From Symbiodinium microadriaticum (lineage: Eukaryota > Sar > Dinophyceae > Suessiales > Symbiodiniaceae), in NCBI GenBank assembly GCA_001939145.1, contig LSRX01000349.1, positions 535,774-599,773 of the forward strand: a stretch of DNA of 64,000 bases. Direction: 5' to 3'. This document shows positions 24,930 to 37,434 of this stretch, piece by piece; within the stretch, counting starts at the first letter, position 1; every line of letters starts with the position of its first letter. Under the pieces are notes generated by a model. The model did no database searches and was not told where the DNA came from. It saw only the letters and a program-made list of their open reading frames with translations. Both the position numbers and the translations under genes were made by a program.

Positions 24930-27900
24930 GAAAGCGACCTGTTTTTGACGCAGAGTCTGCGGCAGTTGCCGGCGCAAGTCTTGGGATGATGCTGGACACC
25001 TCATTGTCAACCTCGTCGTTCCACTGAGTGCCGAACGTCCAGCAGCAGCCGGATATGCTTGCGGGCTCCCCAAACTCCCGAAACAAACCCAAAGATCCGT
25101 AGCTGGATCAGTCGATCCAGCGAGTGCGAAAGTAAGTGGCGGTGCCAACGTGGCGCCGCCAGACAACCCGCGGAACCTACGCCACTTGGCTCGCCAAGAG
25201 GAGCAGTGAGACAGGGGCTTAGGGTTCAGGGCTACGAGAAGTCAGACCCAGAGCAGCAAACTCTGAACAACCAGCGGGGATCGAGGATCTGCCGACCCAA
25301 CTTGTCGTGGCCGGGCAACTTTTAGAGCCAAGTTGGATCGCTTTAGCTTCCTACACGTACATTACGGGATGTTGCTGGTAGATCTGTGTAGTTGGCTCTC
25401 CCCAGGGCATGCGCAATACAAGCAGCGTTTTGCAGAAAGTGCTGCTTAATTTAGTGTCGGTCTGGCCGAACCGGCAGCCACAGTTTATGAGCTGAGACCA
25501 GAGACAAAGATCAGACGAGATATCCCCAGCCCTTCTCCCGACGGGCTTCCATCGAACATGCTGAAGCATTTTCATCTGACCGCAACTTGCATGCATGCCT
25601 AGCAGGCCCTAGCCAGAGACAGAGAAGCCACCTGAACACCTCTCGGCAGGTCATGTAGTACTTTCTGAACAAATTCGTGTTGTGAGGTTGCGCAAGAGAG
25701 GTGCTAATTGGCACACGCCGGGCTGGAGATTAGGCATTCTATGCACAATTCACAGGCACAGGTGTCCTTGCCATCATGCGAGACGGCCAGCAGTGCGAAG
25801 ACAGCAATCTGAAATACCAAGGACCCATTACTAACTGCATTGTGGGTACGCAGTGAAGACAGCGCGCGCCTGCAGATACAGATGCGCGAAAAGCTTGTCC
25901 GGCGGATGCATTTGCAACTGCGATGACAGTCTACACGTGATGGCTGAAAGCATTCTCTTCAGACATTTCGTTGCTGAGCCGCACCCGGCACTGCTTGCAA
26001 AGCCACTACCAAATTTTGGACGGAGCTCTTGGGTTGAAAAAGTTCGGATGCTCCGTGCTTCGGCGAGCACTGTCTGACCCTCCAATCACAGACAAGCCGA
26101 AGGCCAAAAGCAAGGTGGCTGTTCCCCATCCTTCTATCGGCCGTGGCGGGTGTGAGGATTGCAACTGAGGCCCTTCACTTTCCTTCACTAGCCATGCTGG
26201 TCACATGACAATAACCGGGACAGGAACGGTCCCGTGTGTTCTGGTGGGGCAAAATTTCCTGAATTAGTTGCTGAACGCCGCAACACACCAAGGAGACATG
26301 CAGCTGGCATGGGCTGCATAGCACAGTATCCTTTAGCCCCAACTCATCCAATAGTACAGAGCACCAGCGGTAGCTGACATCCTGGCTTTCGCCGCGGCAT
26401 CTGGGATTCATTCTTGTTGTGAGGCTGCCCCAGCAGGGTGTTTCTTGAAGCGGGAGCTGTGTGGCATCGGCTCCTTTGCTGGCTGATGCTTGACACCTCC
26501 TGTTTGAGCTACCAGCCAAACTGAGCGATGGCGTTATTTCTGTTGCGGAAGTCTTGCCATTTGTGCTACGACATTTTGTCGACAGGCGCGTTGACAAAGC
26601 AGCCAGAGCAGCACACAAAAGCGCAAGATTGCATGAGCCTGTATGGAAAGGCAACCATCACGTTGACGCCACGATGAAAATCTGCCCGATGGAGTGCAGC
26701 CGGAGCCCTTGTGCAGTCGAAACAAAGTCATGTTTGCCTCAAATTTGAGGCACGCGGCCTCAGCGGCGATTGAATCGAGGACATGATGTGAGCCACCACC
26801 ACAGGCCCATCGGCACGCAGGGTTGATGCAAAGCTGCAGACGATTTTCGAAGCACAGGTCATAGGCACAGGTGCTCTCCCGGCATGAAGTCGACAACCTG
26901 TCATGCTAAGGAGCTATCATAGCACAGTAGCGGCAGCACGAACTTGCACATGGAAATGCACCCAAGTTTTGTCCAACGCGTGCACCTGCAACTTTGAAGA
27001 GGATTGCTGAAGTCAGTCCCTGCAGACACTTCGTGATGGAAACCCTGCAGCGTGCGTATGCGCCAATGGCACAACGATAGGCAGGGGCTCCGATATTACG
27101 TTTTGCTTCAGCGCACACACAGAGTCGCTGCACAGTTCGAAGAGTTGATGCCCGCTGAATCGCAGGCACCATCTATTGCATCACGGAGCTTTCATGGCAG
27201 CGTGAGTGAGCATTGAAGACTCCGCGAGTTTGAAGACACAGTTGCACCAACAACCTGCCCGACTGACCAACTTGTAAGTTGAACATAATGGCTGTAGGCA
27301 ACTCCTTCAGGACACTTCGTTTTTGAAGCGAAGCACCAGGCACTGTTTGCAGCGCATCTCTTGCAGAATGCTGCCTCCGACATCCAACAAATGAAGAGCA
27401 TCCACACCCATTGGTCAAAAATGCAGAAGGCAGTGCTGCATTTCGCACCAGAATGCCGTCCCCGAAGCAGTGGGGGTAGCTGCCGAGCCTGTTCCCAAGA
27501 ATGCGTAGGCATTGAATGCAGTTCAACCTTGCGGGCAACGTGATGTTCCCTGCAACAGGAGGTGTTAGGCTGCGGCACGTTTGCTGGATCATGCTCGACA
27601 CCTCGTGCTGAGTTCAAGCGGGCAGTCAAGCTGGCCAATGGTGTCTTGATATTGGGGCAAGCAGGTGAGTTGTTGCGCGGAGGTTTAGTCTTGCCGTATG
27701 GGCGGCATTTTGTGGACCGGCTCGCTTGATATGCAAGCAGGACGCCCCTTCCTACACGGCTTCCCGGCAAAGAGCAAGACTCCAAGAAGCATGTCGGGCA
27801 AGAAGAGCGTAAAATCAGGGACCCAGTGAAGACCTGCTGCCCGACGGCCAGCAGCAACAGCTTTTGTGCGGTTGCAACATAGCCATGTTTGTCTCAGCTG

Positions 27901-30620
27901 TAAGGCATATGGCCTCGTTGGCGAACTAATTTGAGAAGAATGACGTGTTCCGAGCCGTGTCGCAGAGGCGCGACTTGGCATGCCCAACTGCACGCAGAAG
28001 CTGGTCTAAAGCTGCAGGTTTACGGTTTCAAAGCATCCGTCACCGGCAATCGGTGATGGTTTGATGGCTTGGTTGCATCATAGTGAAGACAACACAGCAC
28101 GAGCTGGAAGAGTCAGGTCCCTCAGCAATTTACGCGACTGCACTGGCAACTTTTATCCGCGATGGCTGAAGTCACTCCCTTCAGGCACCCCTGATCGAAA
28201 CCAAGCACCGGCACTGTTTGCTTTGCCACTGGCCCATGTGATAAGAAGAATAGTGCAATAAGCTCGAAAGCTGCCAGCTGCTGTAGGGAGGCAACTCTCC
28301 TTCCATAAATGAGAACAAATGCCGCAAATCTCTGCTTTTTCAGCCTGCTAGGCCGCGTAGGATCCGGACCATGATTGCAAGAGGGGTCTGTGTCTGCACG
28401 TCGTTGGCAGTGCTGGTCTTATCACTCCTGTGTTGATTGGCGAGGAAAGGGTTGACTACAGACATTGCTCGAGCAGAGATGGCCGCCACATGTACAGAAG
28501 AAAGGCCGTGCATTCAGTAGGAGATCCGTTTCAGGAAGTGGTGCAACGAGTTAAGAGCAGCTGATATCCAGCTTTCGTTGTGAAGTTCATGGACGTTTGC
28601 AACCTTGCGCCGGCCAGAGAGAGCAACGTCCCAAAGGGTGGATCGATACGGTTCGGTCGGGCTGCCTTCCATCAGCACTGGTGCAGGTCGGATGCCAACG
28701 TTGAGGCAGGAGGCGTCGATGGTCTTCTAACAGGTGGAAAGCTGATCGTATGTCGGTGTTCTTTGGCTCGTTTTGACTCGGCAACACGACAAGACATCAA
28801 GAAGCCCTACATTTGATCCCGAGCAACGGTGTCTCTAAAAAGAGACACGCCTGCAACAGCTGACATCCTGATTTGTGCACAAGCACCTGGGGTTTTTTCC
28901 TTTCGGAGCAAGGCGGCTACATGGTGTTCCTTCAAGCAGAATTCGAAGAGCAGAACCATTCTGGACACCTCGTGTTTATGCTGGCAGTTAACCTGGCCGG
29001 CGGCATCCACCTCCTCTACTGGGGAACGCCTGCACTGCACGACGTTCTGTTTAGGCATTGCCACCATCGGAGCCGAATGCAAACCTGCCCGTATGATGAT
29101 AGAACACTCTCTTGTGCACGCAGAGCCAGGCTCCAAGAAGAATGTCGGAACTCGGAACTTGGCGTTGAGGGCGCGATGCTGATCTGCTCGATGGCCTACA
29201 GCAGCGGTTCTTGTGGAGTTGCAAAAGAGTCATTTTTGTCTGATCTTTGAGGCATGTGGTCTTATTGGCGAGCTGACTTGAGGAGTGGCTCCCGTTGCGA
29301 GCCCAAGGAGGCATGCGACTCGGCGCATCCAGCGGGACGCTGAGCTGATGCAAAGCTTGGCATTTCCGGTCGCAGGCTCGCACTCGACATGAAGGAGCTT
29401 GCACAGCAGTGTGGTGGCGCAGGGAATCATCATAAGACAGCACGAGCTTGAAGATACAGCTCCCCCGGCAATTTTTGCTTCCAATGCCCTTGCAACGTGC
29501 ACCGCGATGGCTGAAGTGAGTGCCTTCAAACACCCCGTGATTCAAGCCAAGCACCGACGCTGTTTGCCTTGCCATTGGCCCATTTCACGCAAGCGACTTG
29601 CTGCTGTGGTGACCCACATAAACACAAGGGCAATTGTCGCAAATGCCGCAAACCTCGGCACCTCGGACACACGCGAGGCACGTATTTCAAATCCTGCTAG
29701 CCTGCGTAGACTGGTAGGAATCCGGACCATGATTGCAAGAGAGGTCTGTGGCTGCACGTCGTTGGCAGCTGGGACTCCTGTGTTAATTGGTAGGAAGATG
29801 GTTGACTGCAGGCGTTGTTCGAGCAGGGTTGGCCGCCACATGTACAGAAGAAAGGTCGATGACTTAGTACGAGATCCGCCTCAGGGCGTAGTACAACCAG
29901 CAGTGCAACGAGCGAGCAGCAGCTGCACTGGCCAGAGAGAGCGATATCCCAAGCCCTGTGACAGGCTGTGTACACGACTCGCGTGAGGTGCTTGTTCTCC
30001 AATCGTCCAGGGCGGGGATTGGTACGGCTCGGTCTGCGGATCGTCGCAGAGCCTGTTGGCGTTGGCTGCTTTTCATGGCTGTGGGCGCAGGTCGGATGCC
30101 AATGTTGAGGCAGGAGGTGTCTCTGGTCTTCTAGTGGGTGGAAAGCTGGTTGCATGTCGACGTTCTTCGATCCCATGTTTTTCTCAATACCTGCTTTCAC
30201 CAGTTCTCCAGCGGCGCAGCGAAAGGCAGTACTTGGAGGCATCGAGTCAACCTCTTTTCCGATTGGGTGTGGAATCCATGGCCATGAACGAGCTCATGTG
30301 TGACAATATTGCACAGAAGCAGTAAATTTCTCAGGTCATGAGAAGTCCACAACTTGACAACTTGGAAGCATGAGGTCGCGGCAGCAGCGAGACCGTGCGT
30401 ACACCATCAGATTCAGCAACAATGTGCTCTGATCAAAGCAGCAGCTGCTGCTGCAGAGTTCATCTTGAATAGGGAAGTGCAGCAGCCTTGTAGCATCATG
30501 CTTGACACCGCGTGCTTAACCTGTTCGTAAAGATGGCCTGTGGCTGTACGCCCCGCCATTCTTGAGGAAAGTCAGAGCAGGCACATTGGCACTGTCTACT
30601 GTGAGCGGCTTCCATCGAGT
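24930..30620. repeat. Decayed tandem array of ~1.1-1.5 kb units (about five)
   Basis: Anchor TGCTTGACACCTCGTG-like recurs near 24,987, 26,485, 27,590, 28,960 and 30,498. Anchor GATGGCTGAAGTCACTCCCTTC-like recurs near 25,937, 27,007, 27,278, 28,162 and 29,506. Anchor GAGGCATGTGGCCTC-like recurs at 26,747, 27,907 and 29,252. The two last units are closest: GGTCGGATGCCAACGTTGAG and GTACAGAAGAAAGG recur at ~1.35-1.41 kb. Frames are not conserved between copies. It may be remains of a tandem gene array (common in dinoflagellates) or a satellite-like repeat. Confidence 0.65.
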
Positions 30621-33600
30621 GTGCTGCAACTTTTGGTCGGCAGGCTCGCTCCTTCAAGGGCGCCAAGCTGCCAAATCTCGTTTATCCAGGCACGGCTTCG
30701 CTTGGGATCTGCTTCAAAGACGGTGGGGGATGTCGTTCACTCCCGCTTCCGAGGGGCAAGACAGGGCATTCCCATGAGCTATCGCCGCCGGAAGTGTTTC
30801 GATGTTAGAACGAAGATTTAGCGGTTTGAGGCTAAGCAGCGTGAGACATGTCCCAGCAAACAGCTGGCACACCGCAACTTGAAACACTGTGTGGTCTAAT
30901 GTCGCGTGCTTAACCTCACAAACTCTGAACTGTAAGAAGTGGCACATCCGTGTAGTTTGCTTTCTACAGGCCTGAGATCCGTAAGGAAGCAAAGGGTGTT
31001 GCACCTCTGTGTGGCACCGACGCATGCGCATTTCTAACTCACGAAGGGTTCTGAGAAGATTCTGCTGCTCTTGCAGCTGGCACGTGCTACTGACGCTATG
31101 TTCTGCCCTAAACCCTAAACCCCTAAACCCTAAGTTCTACATGATGTCGGCACCTCTGGACAGGCGGTCGTAGTAGGAGCCAGCAGCTGGGAACCCTTGC
31201 CGCTGGATGTAAACAGCAGATCTTCACTCCGTCGTCCAATAGTAAAGAAACCATAATATTATCTACTATAGGTTCCCATTATGGTAACATAAGCACATGC
31301 ATGGTGAAGCGATGCTGACCTGCTTTGACGAACCTGTGTCGGAACTAGGCGAGGATTGGCCACTGAAGGATTCCATGAAGCAGGATCTTCCAAGATTGTT
31401 TTCTACCTTTCGCCACCCGAAAATGAAACCGATGTTCTACCGTGGATTGGAGAAGGGTCAGAGCTTGCTCAAGGTGTTGCTGCATGTCGCGGTTGCGTCG
31501 TTTCGCTTGCGAGGGCTGTGGAATATGAGTGAGCCGAGCAAGCTACTGTGATCTTCAGCGCCACACTGCTGAAGCTCCCTGTCCACTGCAACTCCTCGTG
31601 TGCAGCAGTGCCGCTTGGCTGCTGTACCCCAGCTTTGGAGACAGATGCGTCCTAACCCTTATAAACCCTAAACCTGCTTGGGGTATGCCGGTTTCGCGCT
31701 ACACGGCTAAAGCCGTGACCTCACTAAAATCCCAAAACCTTAAACCCTAAAGAACCCGGCTGGCCCACACTACACAAAGCGTCGGCAAGCCAGGGCACGA
31801 GGAAGCAGATGTTCGCCTTAAGCATCCTCGACTTTCTGGAACCCAAAAATTCAACGAAGCCCTAGCATATTTATGGGTTTCATGGGGCTTTGTGTTGAAG
31901 TTTAGGGCTTACTCCTTGCAGGTTGCAGGCACGAAGATCCTCTGAGGGCGGCTGGGGTCCGCGTTCGGCCTTGAATTAAAGAAGTCGTCTCCGGTTCTGA
32001 CATCCATTCATGATCATCTGAGACGCGCTTCAGGGATCTGGACAGTAAAACTTGCCTTGCTGCGTCATGCCCAGATTCTGGAAGCACTGGATTTCGGACG
32101 AGGATCTGACATGGGCTTGCGTCTGCATGTGCTGAGGCCGAGGTTGAGACATCGGGATCTAACTTGGGTTCCTAGGAAAACCTCAGGGCTGAGGGTTTAG
32201 ATGCGTCTAGGGGGTTAGGGTCCTAAAGTCCTCCTGCCTTCCTTGCCGCCCTTGTTCTTGTAGCTTGCCGTGAATCACACTTTTGATCGCATGAAGTAAG
32301 ACCTGCCACTATTTCCAGCTGCGGACCAAGTTCAGGCATCGCACTTCCAAGCCTACTAACTGCGGGACCTTGACGTCCACCAGCCAAGCTTGAAGGCCAG
32401 GTCCAAGATCGCGTCGCTGTTCGCAGCAGCGCTCCTGAAAGCTGCGAGTGCCGCAACCACGGTCTTGGCTGAAGTTCTCGTCTTCAGCCAGCTGTCACCC
32501 TGGATCCTCGGCCCTAAATCTGCAAAGCCGAAGCCACCAAAATCACAGAAGTCTAAAAGCCTTCAAGCTTATGCCCTTTAAGCCTTAAATCCTCAATCTT
32601 AAACTTTTCCGCCAACGCAGCGGCCCTCACAGGAGGGTCTGCTCGGCTTCTATCAAGCGAACGAGTATGGCCTTGATGGAAGCCGTCGTCTGCAACAGTA
32701 CCGGCTACTGGCTTAAAGGTTTAGGGTTTAGGGTGCCGAGGTTTGGAGAAGGTTAGGGATTTACAGTTCAGGGATTTCTCAGGCACCATACACACTCGCA
32801 CGGGATGCTCGCCTCAGAAGCTAGGCTGGATTTCTCGAATCTGTGCGATCCTAGTCGGCGCCCACACCGTGCAGCGTCGTTTGAGCTTGCCTTGCCAGGC
32901 TCGCGTCACGGTCGAGACGTATTGCCAAAGGGAACCGGCCCGAGTACTTGCTGGGGCTTTGCATGGCCCTGCACATATTTGGCTGTTGACTTGCCTAATT
33001 CTTAAGTTGGAATTCTCAGGTACCTCACCGGAGTTGTCTTCACGGTGCTTGCAGAGGTATCCTCCATTGGCAGTTTCAGCTGTGTGGCTCTCTTCACAGA
33101 TACCGCACGAATCTCATGTCCAGATACCGCACGGCTTGGACCTAACCGTCTCCCAACTTCGTGAGCAAGCAGCGCCATTCCCGGCGTGCATCCTGGAGAT
33201 ACTCGCGATAACAGTATTGGGATGCAAGCGCCGACACCTTCAAAAATTCCTGATAGAGTCGAGTTGACATGCTGAGGCGGCTCGAATCCCGGAGGGAGGG
33301 GTGCTTGGATTTTGTCTTTCGCTGGGTTTCGACGCATCTGTAGCGGCGTTTCGCCCATGTGAAGAGCAGGACCGGCGCACGTGCCTTGCCTTCCGCGGTG
33401 ATTAGTTTGCGGCTGCACCCGAAAATAAGATGATGCGAAGGCAGGTATATCGCAGTAGAGAGCGGAAATGCAAAGTGCATATCTTGCCACATGGTGGCAG
33501 GTGCCCATATTTTCTCAGCTCTCATGCGATGCCATGATGCAATAACGCCCAGACTCCTGGCACTGAATCACCAATGGCTTAGCGCCGAGTCGACTTGAGG

Positions 33601-34560
33601 AAGTCGTCGTCTCTCATGCTGTTATGTTCTGGTGTCAAGCGCCTGGAGGCATCTGGCATCTGCAGTCCTAGCCTATTGACCGAAGCCATGGTCTGGGAAG
33701 GTCGATGCTCGGATGCCCCATAACGAACGCATTGGCCTGGCTGAGTTTTAGAGTACGGCTTTGTGCTCGAAAGCACCGGCAGCCTTGCCTGTGGTGATTG
33801 CACATGATCTCCACTTTGTTCTGCAGCCTTGGTTGGGAATCGTCTTCAGGACGAAAGCAACCACGGACCACGGCACATGCAGTGCTGCCATTAACTGTTG
33901 CAAACTCTCCATCGACCGACACTCCAGTGCAGCAACTTCTGAAAAGATCGTCGGCAGAGGCGAAGAAATGTCGTACAGAGCCTACGATCTCACAGCGATA
34001 ATCGCGACATTCTACGCAGTGATGGTGCGTTTGCAAAAGTCCGTGCAAGTGACCTTGTGATGTACTGTAGGCTCGTCGGTCTTGGATGCGTGTTAGATGC
34101 CGGACTCTTGAGGGAATATGGGGCGGGGCATGTGGTACATGTCATAGAGTGAGAAGAGACAGGTGTGGCTGAAATAGCCCCTCGGCACACCTACATGACT
34201 TGTTTGCTGCAGCTGGATCACTACTGGCTAAGCACTGCCTTCAAAGGCAGCAATGTTCATGTTTATTCTGTGAAAACCTTGACAGCGCCAAATTTGCAGC
34301 AGATCAAGCTGGCAGGTGAGCCGGAATCCCAGTCACGGAAGCTGGCTTGAGATTGAGATTTCACACTTCCCACTCGCACACCACTCGGGCACACATATTT
34401 AGCCATTCTCTGCAATGTAGTTCCAAGTGTCTGCTAGTTAGCCACTCATGCTTAGAGTATTGCAGAACGCATGCGCGCCTGTTTGTGGTTTGGGTGGCTA
34501 GACCCCGCATGCAACCGCTGCTAGCATACTAGAACCAAATACCTAGTATCAGGGGCCATG
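30620..34560. other. No recognisable gene
   Basis: Scattered frames (31,297-31,551 +; 32,743-33,267 +; 33,761-34,060 +) have mixed composition but no motif I recognise. One CCCTAAA tract lies at 31,107-31,134. Confidence 0.45.
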
Positions 34561-34565
34561 AACAC

Positions 34566-34668
34566 CAAATCCTGAACCCTAAACGCTAAACCTTAAATCC
34601 TGAACCCTAAACCCCAAACCCTAAACCCCAAACCCTGAACCCTAAACCCTAAACGCTGAACCAATCTG
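34566..34668. repeat. CCCTAAA tract
   Basis: About 14 imperfect units (CCCTAAA, CCCTGAA, CGCTAAA). Confidence 0.85.
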
Positions 34669-34756
34669 AAAGTGCAGGGACTGTGCAATATCCATGGTTT
34701 TGGCATCTTTAGGTCTCCAATGCAAGGCTTCGAACAGTCTAGAATCAGTACAAGTG

Positions 34757-34812
34757 TAGGGGGCCTTGACAATTAGACTAGGGTTTTGGGGTATAGCTTA
34801 CTTGCCTCCTTA
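34757..34812. repeat. Dispersed ~50-bp repeat J
   Basis: TAGGGGGCCTTGACAATTAG then ACTAGGGTTTTGGGGTATA, the second copy. Confidence 0.55.
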
Positions 34813-34923
34813 AAAATTACAAGGGGATACGATTCGGAATGATATAAAGTTCCTGCGTGTTGGGGCATTTTGCCTTGCTACGCGGGACGAGGAGGCCCCA
34901 AGAGCCTTCCAATGGAGCCCTTA

Positions 34924-35030
34924 CGGGTTTAGGGGTTTAGAGTTTAGGGGTTTGGGGTTTAGGGGTTTAGGGGTTTAGGGTTTAGGGTTTAGGGGTTTGG
35001 GGTTTAGGGGTTTAGGGGTTTAGGGTTTTA
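34924..35030. repeat. TTTAGGG tract
   Basis: About 14 TTTAGGG/TTTAGGGG units, facing the opposite way to the 34.6 kb tract. Confidence 0.85.
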
Positions 35031-35163
35031 CGAGTGTTTTACGCCTTATGGTCCTTAACAGTGGGTGTTTGTAATGGAGGTTCGTGGTGGGTCGAGGGAT
35101 AGCAGAGGGCTTAACTAGCAACCATCCATGCACAGTATTGGGGTCGGAAGAATGGATGATGTT

Positions 35164-35279
35164 CCCAGAGAGCCCAGTACCCCTTAATTGAGGAATATAC
35201 CTATATACCTTGAATTATAAGGGGCTTCATATTATGATTTAAGCTATAGTCCTTAGCTAAGGGATTTCTGGGCTCTGGG
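35164..35279. mobile_element. MITE family C, eroded right arm
   Basis: The loop is identical in large part to the 5.4 kb copy (GGGGCTTCATATTATGATTT). The right terminus is mutated to GGATTTCTGGGCTCTGGG. Confidence 0.8.
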
Positions 35280-35805
35280 TTCGTGATGGGTCACTCGATT
35301 CTAACTATTACGAGGCCCCCTTTTAAGCAGAATGCATGTTGTGGCGTCCACAGAATGCAGAAGATCCTAGCCCACAGCTTCAAGAATGCGGACTGCACCA
35401 GTGCACCTCGCGGCAGTCTACCACCTGCCGAGCTGCCGTAACTGCTTTCTCTACTGTAGGGGTTTAAGGTTTAGGGTTTTAGGGTTTAGGGTTCAGGGTC
35501 CTTTTCCATAAAATTGATCTAAACAGGAGCTACAATGGAAAAACGGTATCGAGTCCAACAAGCCACGAGGGACTGCCAGAAACCACGGGACCCTGACAGT
35601 AGAACCCTAACGCCCACATAAAAATCAACACAGAGCCTAAACCCTCAAACCCTCGCCTGGATTGTCCGAGTTGCGAGAGTGTGAACCCCAAACCTAGGGT
35701 TTTAGGGTTTAGGGAATCTGCCCCCGTCCGAGGCGATGCAGCATGCTTGGCTGCTGGTACTGGTCGGGTGCTCGCTGTGCAGCCTAGGATGAAGGTGTTA
35801 GGGTT

Positions 35806-35968
35806 AACCTTAAACTACCACAAAGGTAGCAGCTACCTTTTTTGCAGGTTCTTATTATGAACCCTCCGATAGAGTTTCTAGATACCATACCAAAAACGGA
35901 GGGTGTTGGTAGTTTATTGAAAGGGGCCATACCCAAAACGGCGGGTGTTGGTAGTTTAAGGGAAGGTT
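35806..35968. mobile_element. Hairpin element G with internal direct repeat
   Basis: The ends are AACCTTAAACTACCA and TGGTAGTTTAAGGGAAGGTT. Near the right end a ~32-bp segment containing GGGTGTTGGTAGTTTA is repeated (35,887 and 35,929). Confidence 0.6.
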
Positions 35969-35969
35969 T

Positions 35970-36055
35970 AGGAGTCCCTAAACCCTTAACCCTTAAACCC
36001 TAAACCCTTAAACCGTAAACCCCTAAACCCTAAAACCCTAAACCCTAAACCCGGT
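35970..36055. repeat. CCCTAAA tract beside a hairpin element
   Basis: Eleven imperfect units begin directly after the inverted-repeat element that ends at 35,968. Confidence 0.8.
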
Positions 36056-37434
36056 GTTTGGTTTAGGCCGGCTGCAGGTTGTCTTTTTCTCAGGATTTTG
36101 ACGCCCGAAGGGGGCTCTGGAGGCTAAGGGCTTCGCTGTTAAACTGGGCTCTTCATTCAGGAGCTTCGTTTAAGATTCCAGAATAGAATAGGGATCTGTT
36201 ATCTTAAATAATATGGTTTCTTTATTATGGTAAGCTTAACATAAATCCCTTAGCAAGAGCCCAGTAAAGGTGTATTTGGACCCTGTTTGCCATTAGGGCT
36301 TGTTCACAGCCCCCCCCCGCCCAAACGCATGAGATTTAGAACCGCGAATTTCTTCATGAGGTTCCAAAAGCCCGGAAAGAGACTGAACCTCAAAAAGAGT
36401 CTTTGCCCAGGTCGCACTTCGAGCAGTGGCTTTGAGAGAGTCTGGTGTTGAGGCCGCTCAGTGAAGTCAATGTTGGCAGCTTCTCCGGCACGAGAAACCT
36501 GTGCAGGAAAACCTTGACGTGGATGAACCGCAGAGCGGCTTGCAGAATGGATCACCGGTCGCTCGGTTCTCCAGTGAAACCCTTTTGGACGTCTTTTTGC
36601 TACGAGTCCCGCGGTATTTTCACCACTCTTGCTATCATTGGCATCAACACCCTACACTCTACAATAAGCCCCTCAACACCCAAACCCCATACCCTCCAGA
36701 TGGCTTGAGATGATCCGAGGTGAACCCGGTCGATGCTGCATCAAAAGCCCGAGCAGCTGAGATGGAAGCCTTGCAAAAGGCGGGTTTAGCATGCTCCACT
36801 GGTGGAAATCCAGGTGTAGGGTTGAGAGCTGGGCTTCAGAATGTGGGCGGACTTGCTGGCTGACACTTAGAGCCCAGCTGCAAACGGGTTGAGAGTTTGG
36901 GGTAATTTTTGGCTTGAGGGCGGAGACAGTGTCCTGAGGGTTTAGGGCTTATAGGGTTTAGGGTCCAGGGAAGCCCACTTTCCTCACTCCCGCGCTGCAG
37001 GCACAGGATTTGGAAAGACTTGCGGCAGTCGCTGAGCTCCACGTGATGGACCCCCCTGGGTTTAGGGTTTGGGGTGGGTTTAGGTTTAGGGTACCAATGC
37101 ATTCAGACCGATTAATCTCCAGAGTGCATTGTGCATGACACGACCAATTTCTAGTTCTTGTCGGTCAGCCTGGCAGGAGGAAAGAGATGTTGCAATGCAG
37201 CCGGGGCATTATTTCAGAGAAGTGCTGCTGTTTGTTCCGTCGCGTGATGATGTTCGTAGATCGTTGTGGAGCATTGCCAGGGCTGCAGTGAACTGTAGTG
37301 TCGTGATGCAGCCTTGCAATCTAAGTCGGGCCGAGAGCGAAGTTGCCGGGGGCCGGCATGCCATTGCCGTGGGACAGACTCCATCAGGCTCGCCATCAGA
37401 GGCCCGGGAGTTCAGCTTTTGTGCGTGGGTTTAG

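Noticed and set aside
27192-27857. 221-codon open frame on the - strand
   Set aside because: It lies in the decayed tandem array, sister units do not keep the frame, and no domain or composition typical of a protein is seen.
33275-33300. tRNA T-arm-like GGCTCGAATCCCGG
   Set aside because: No matching acceptor, D-arm or anticodon arm lies at the right distance upstream.
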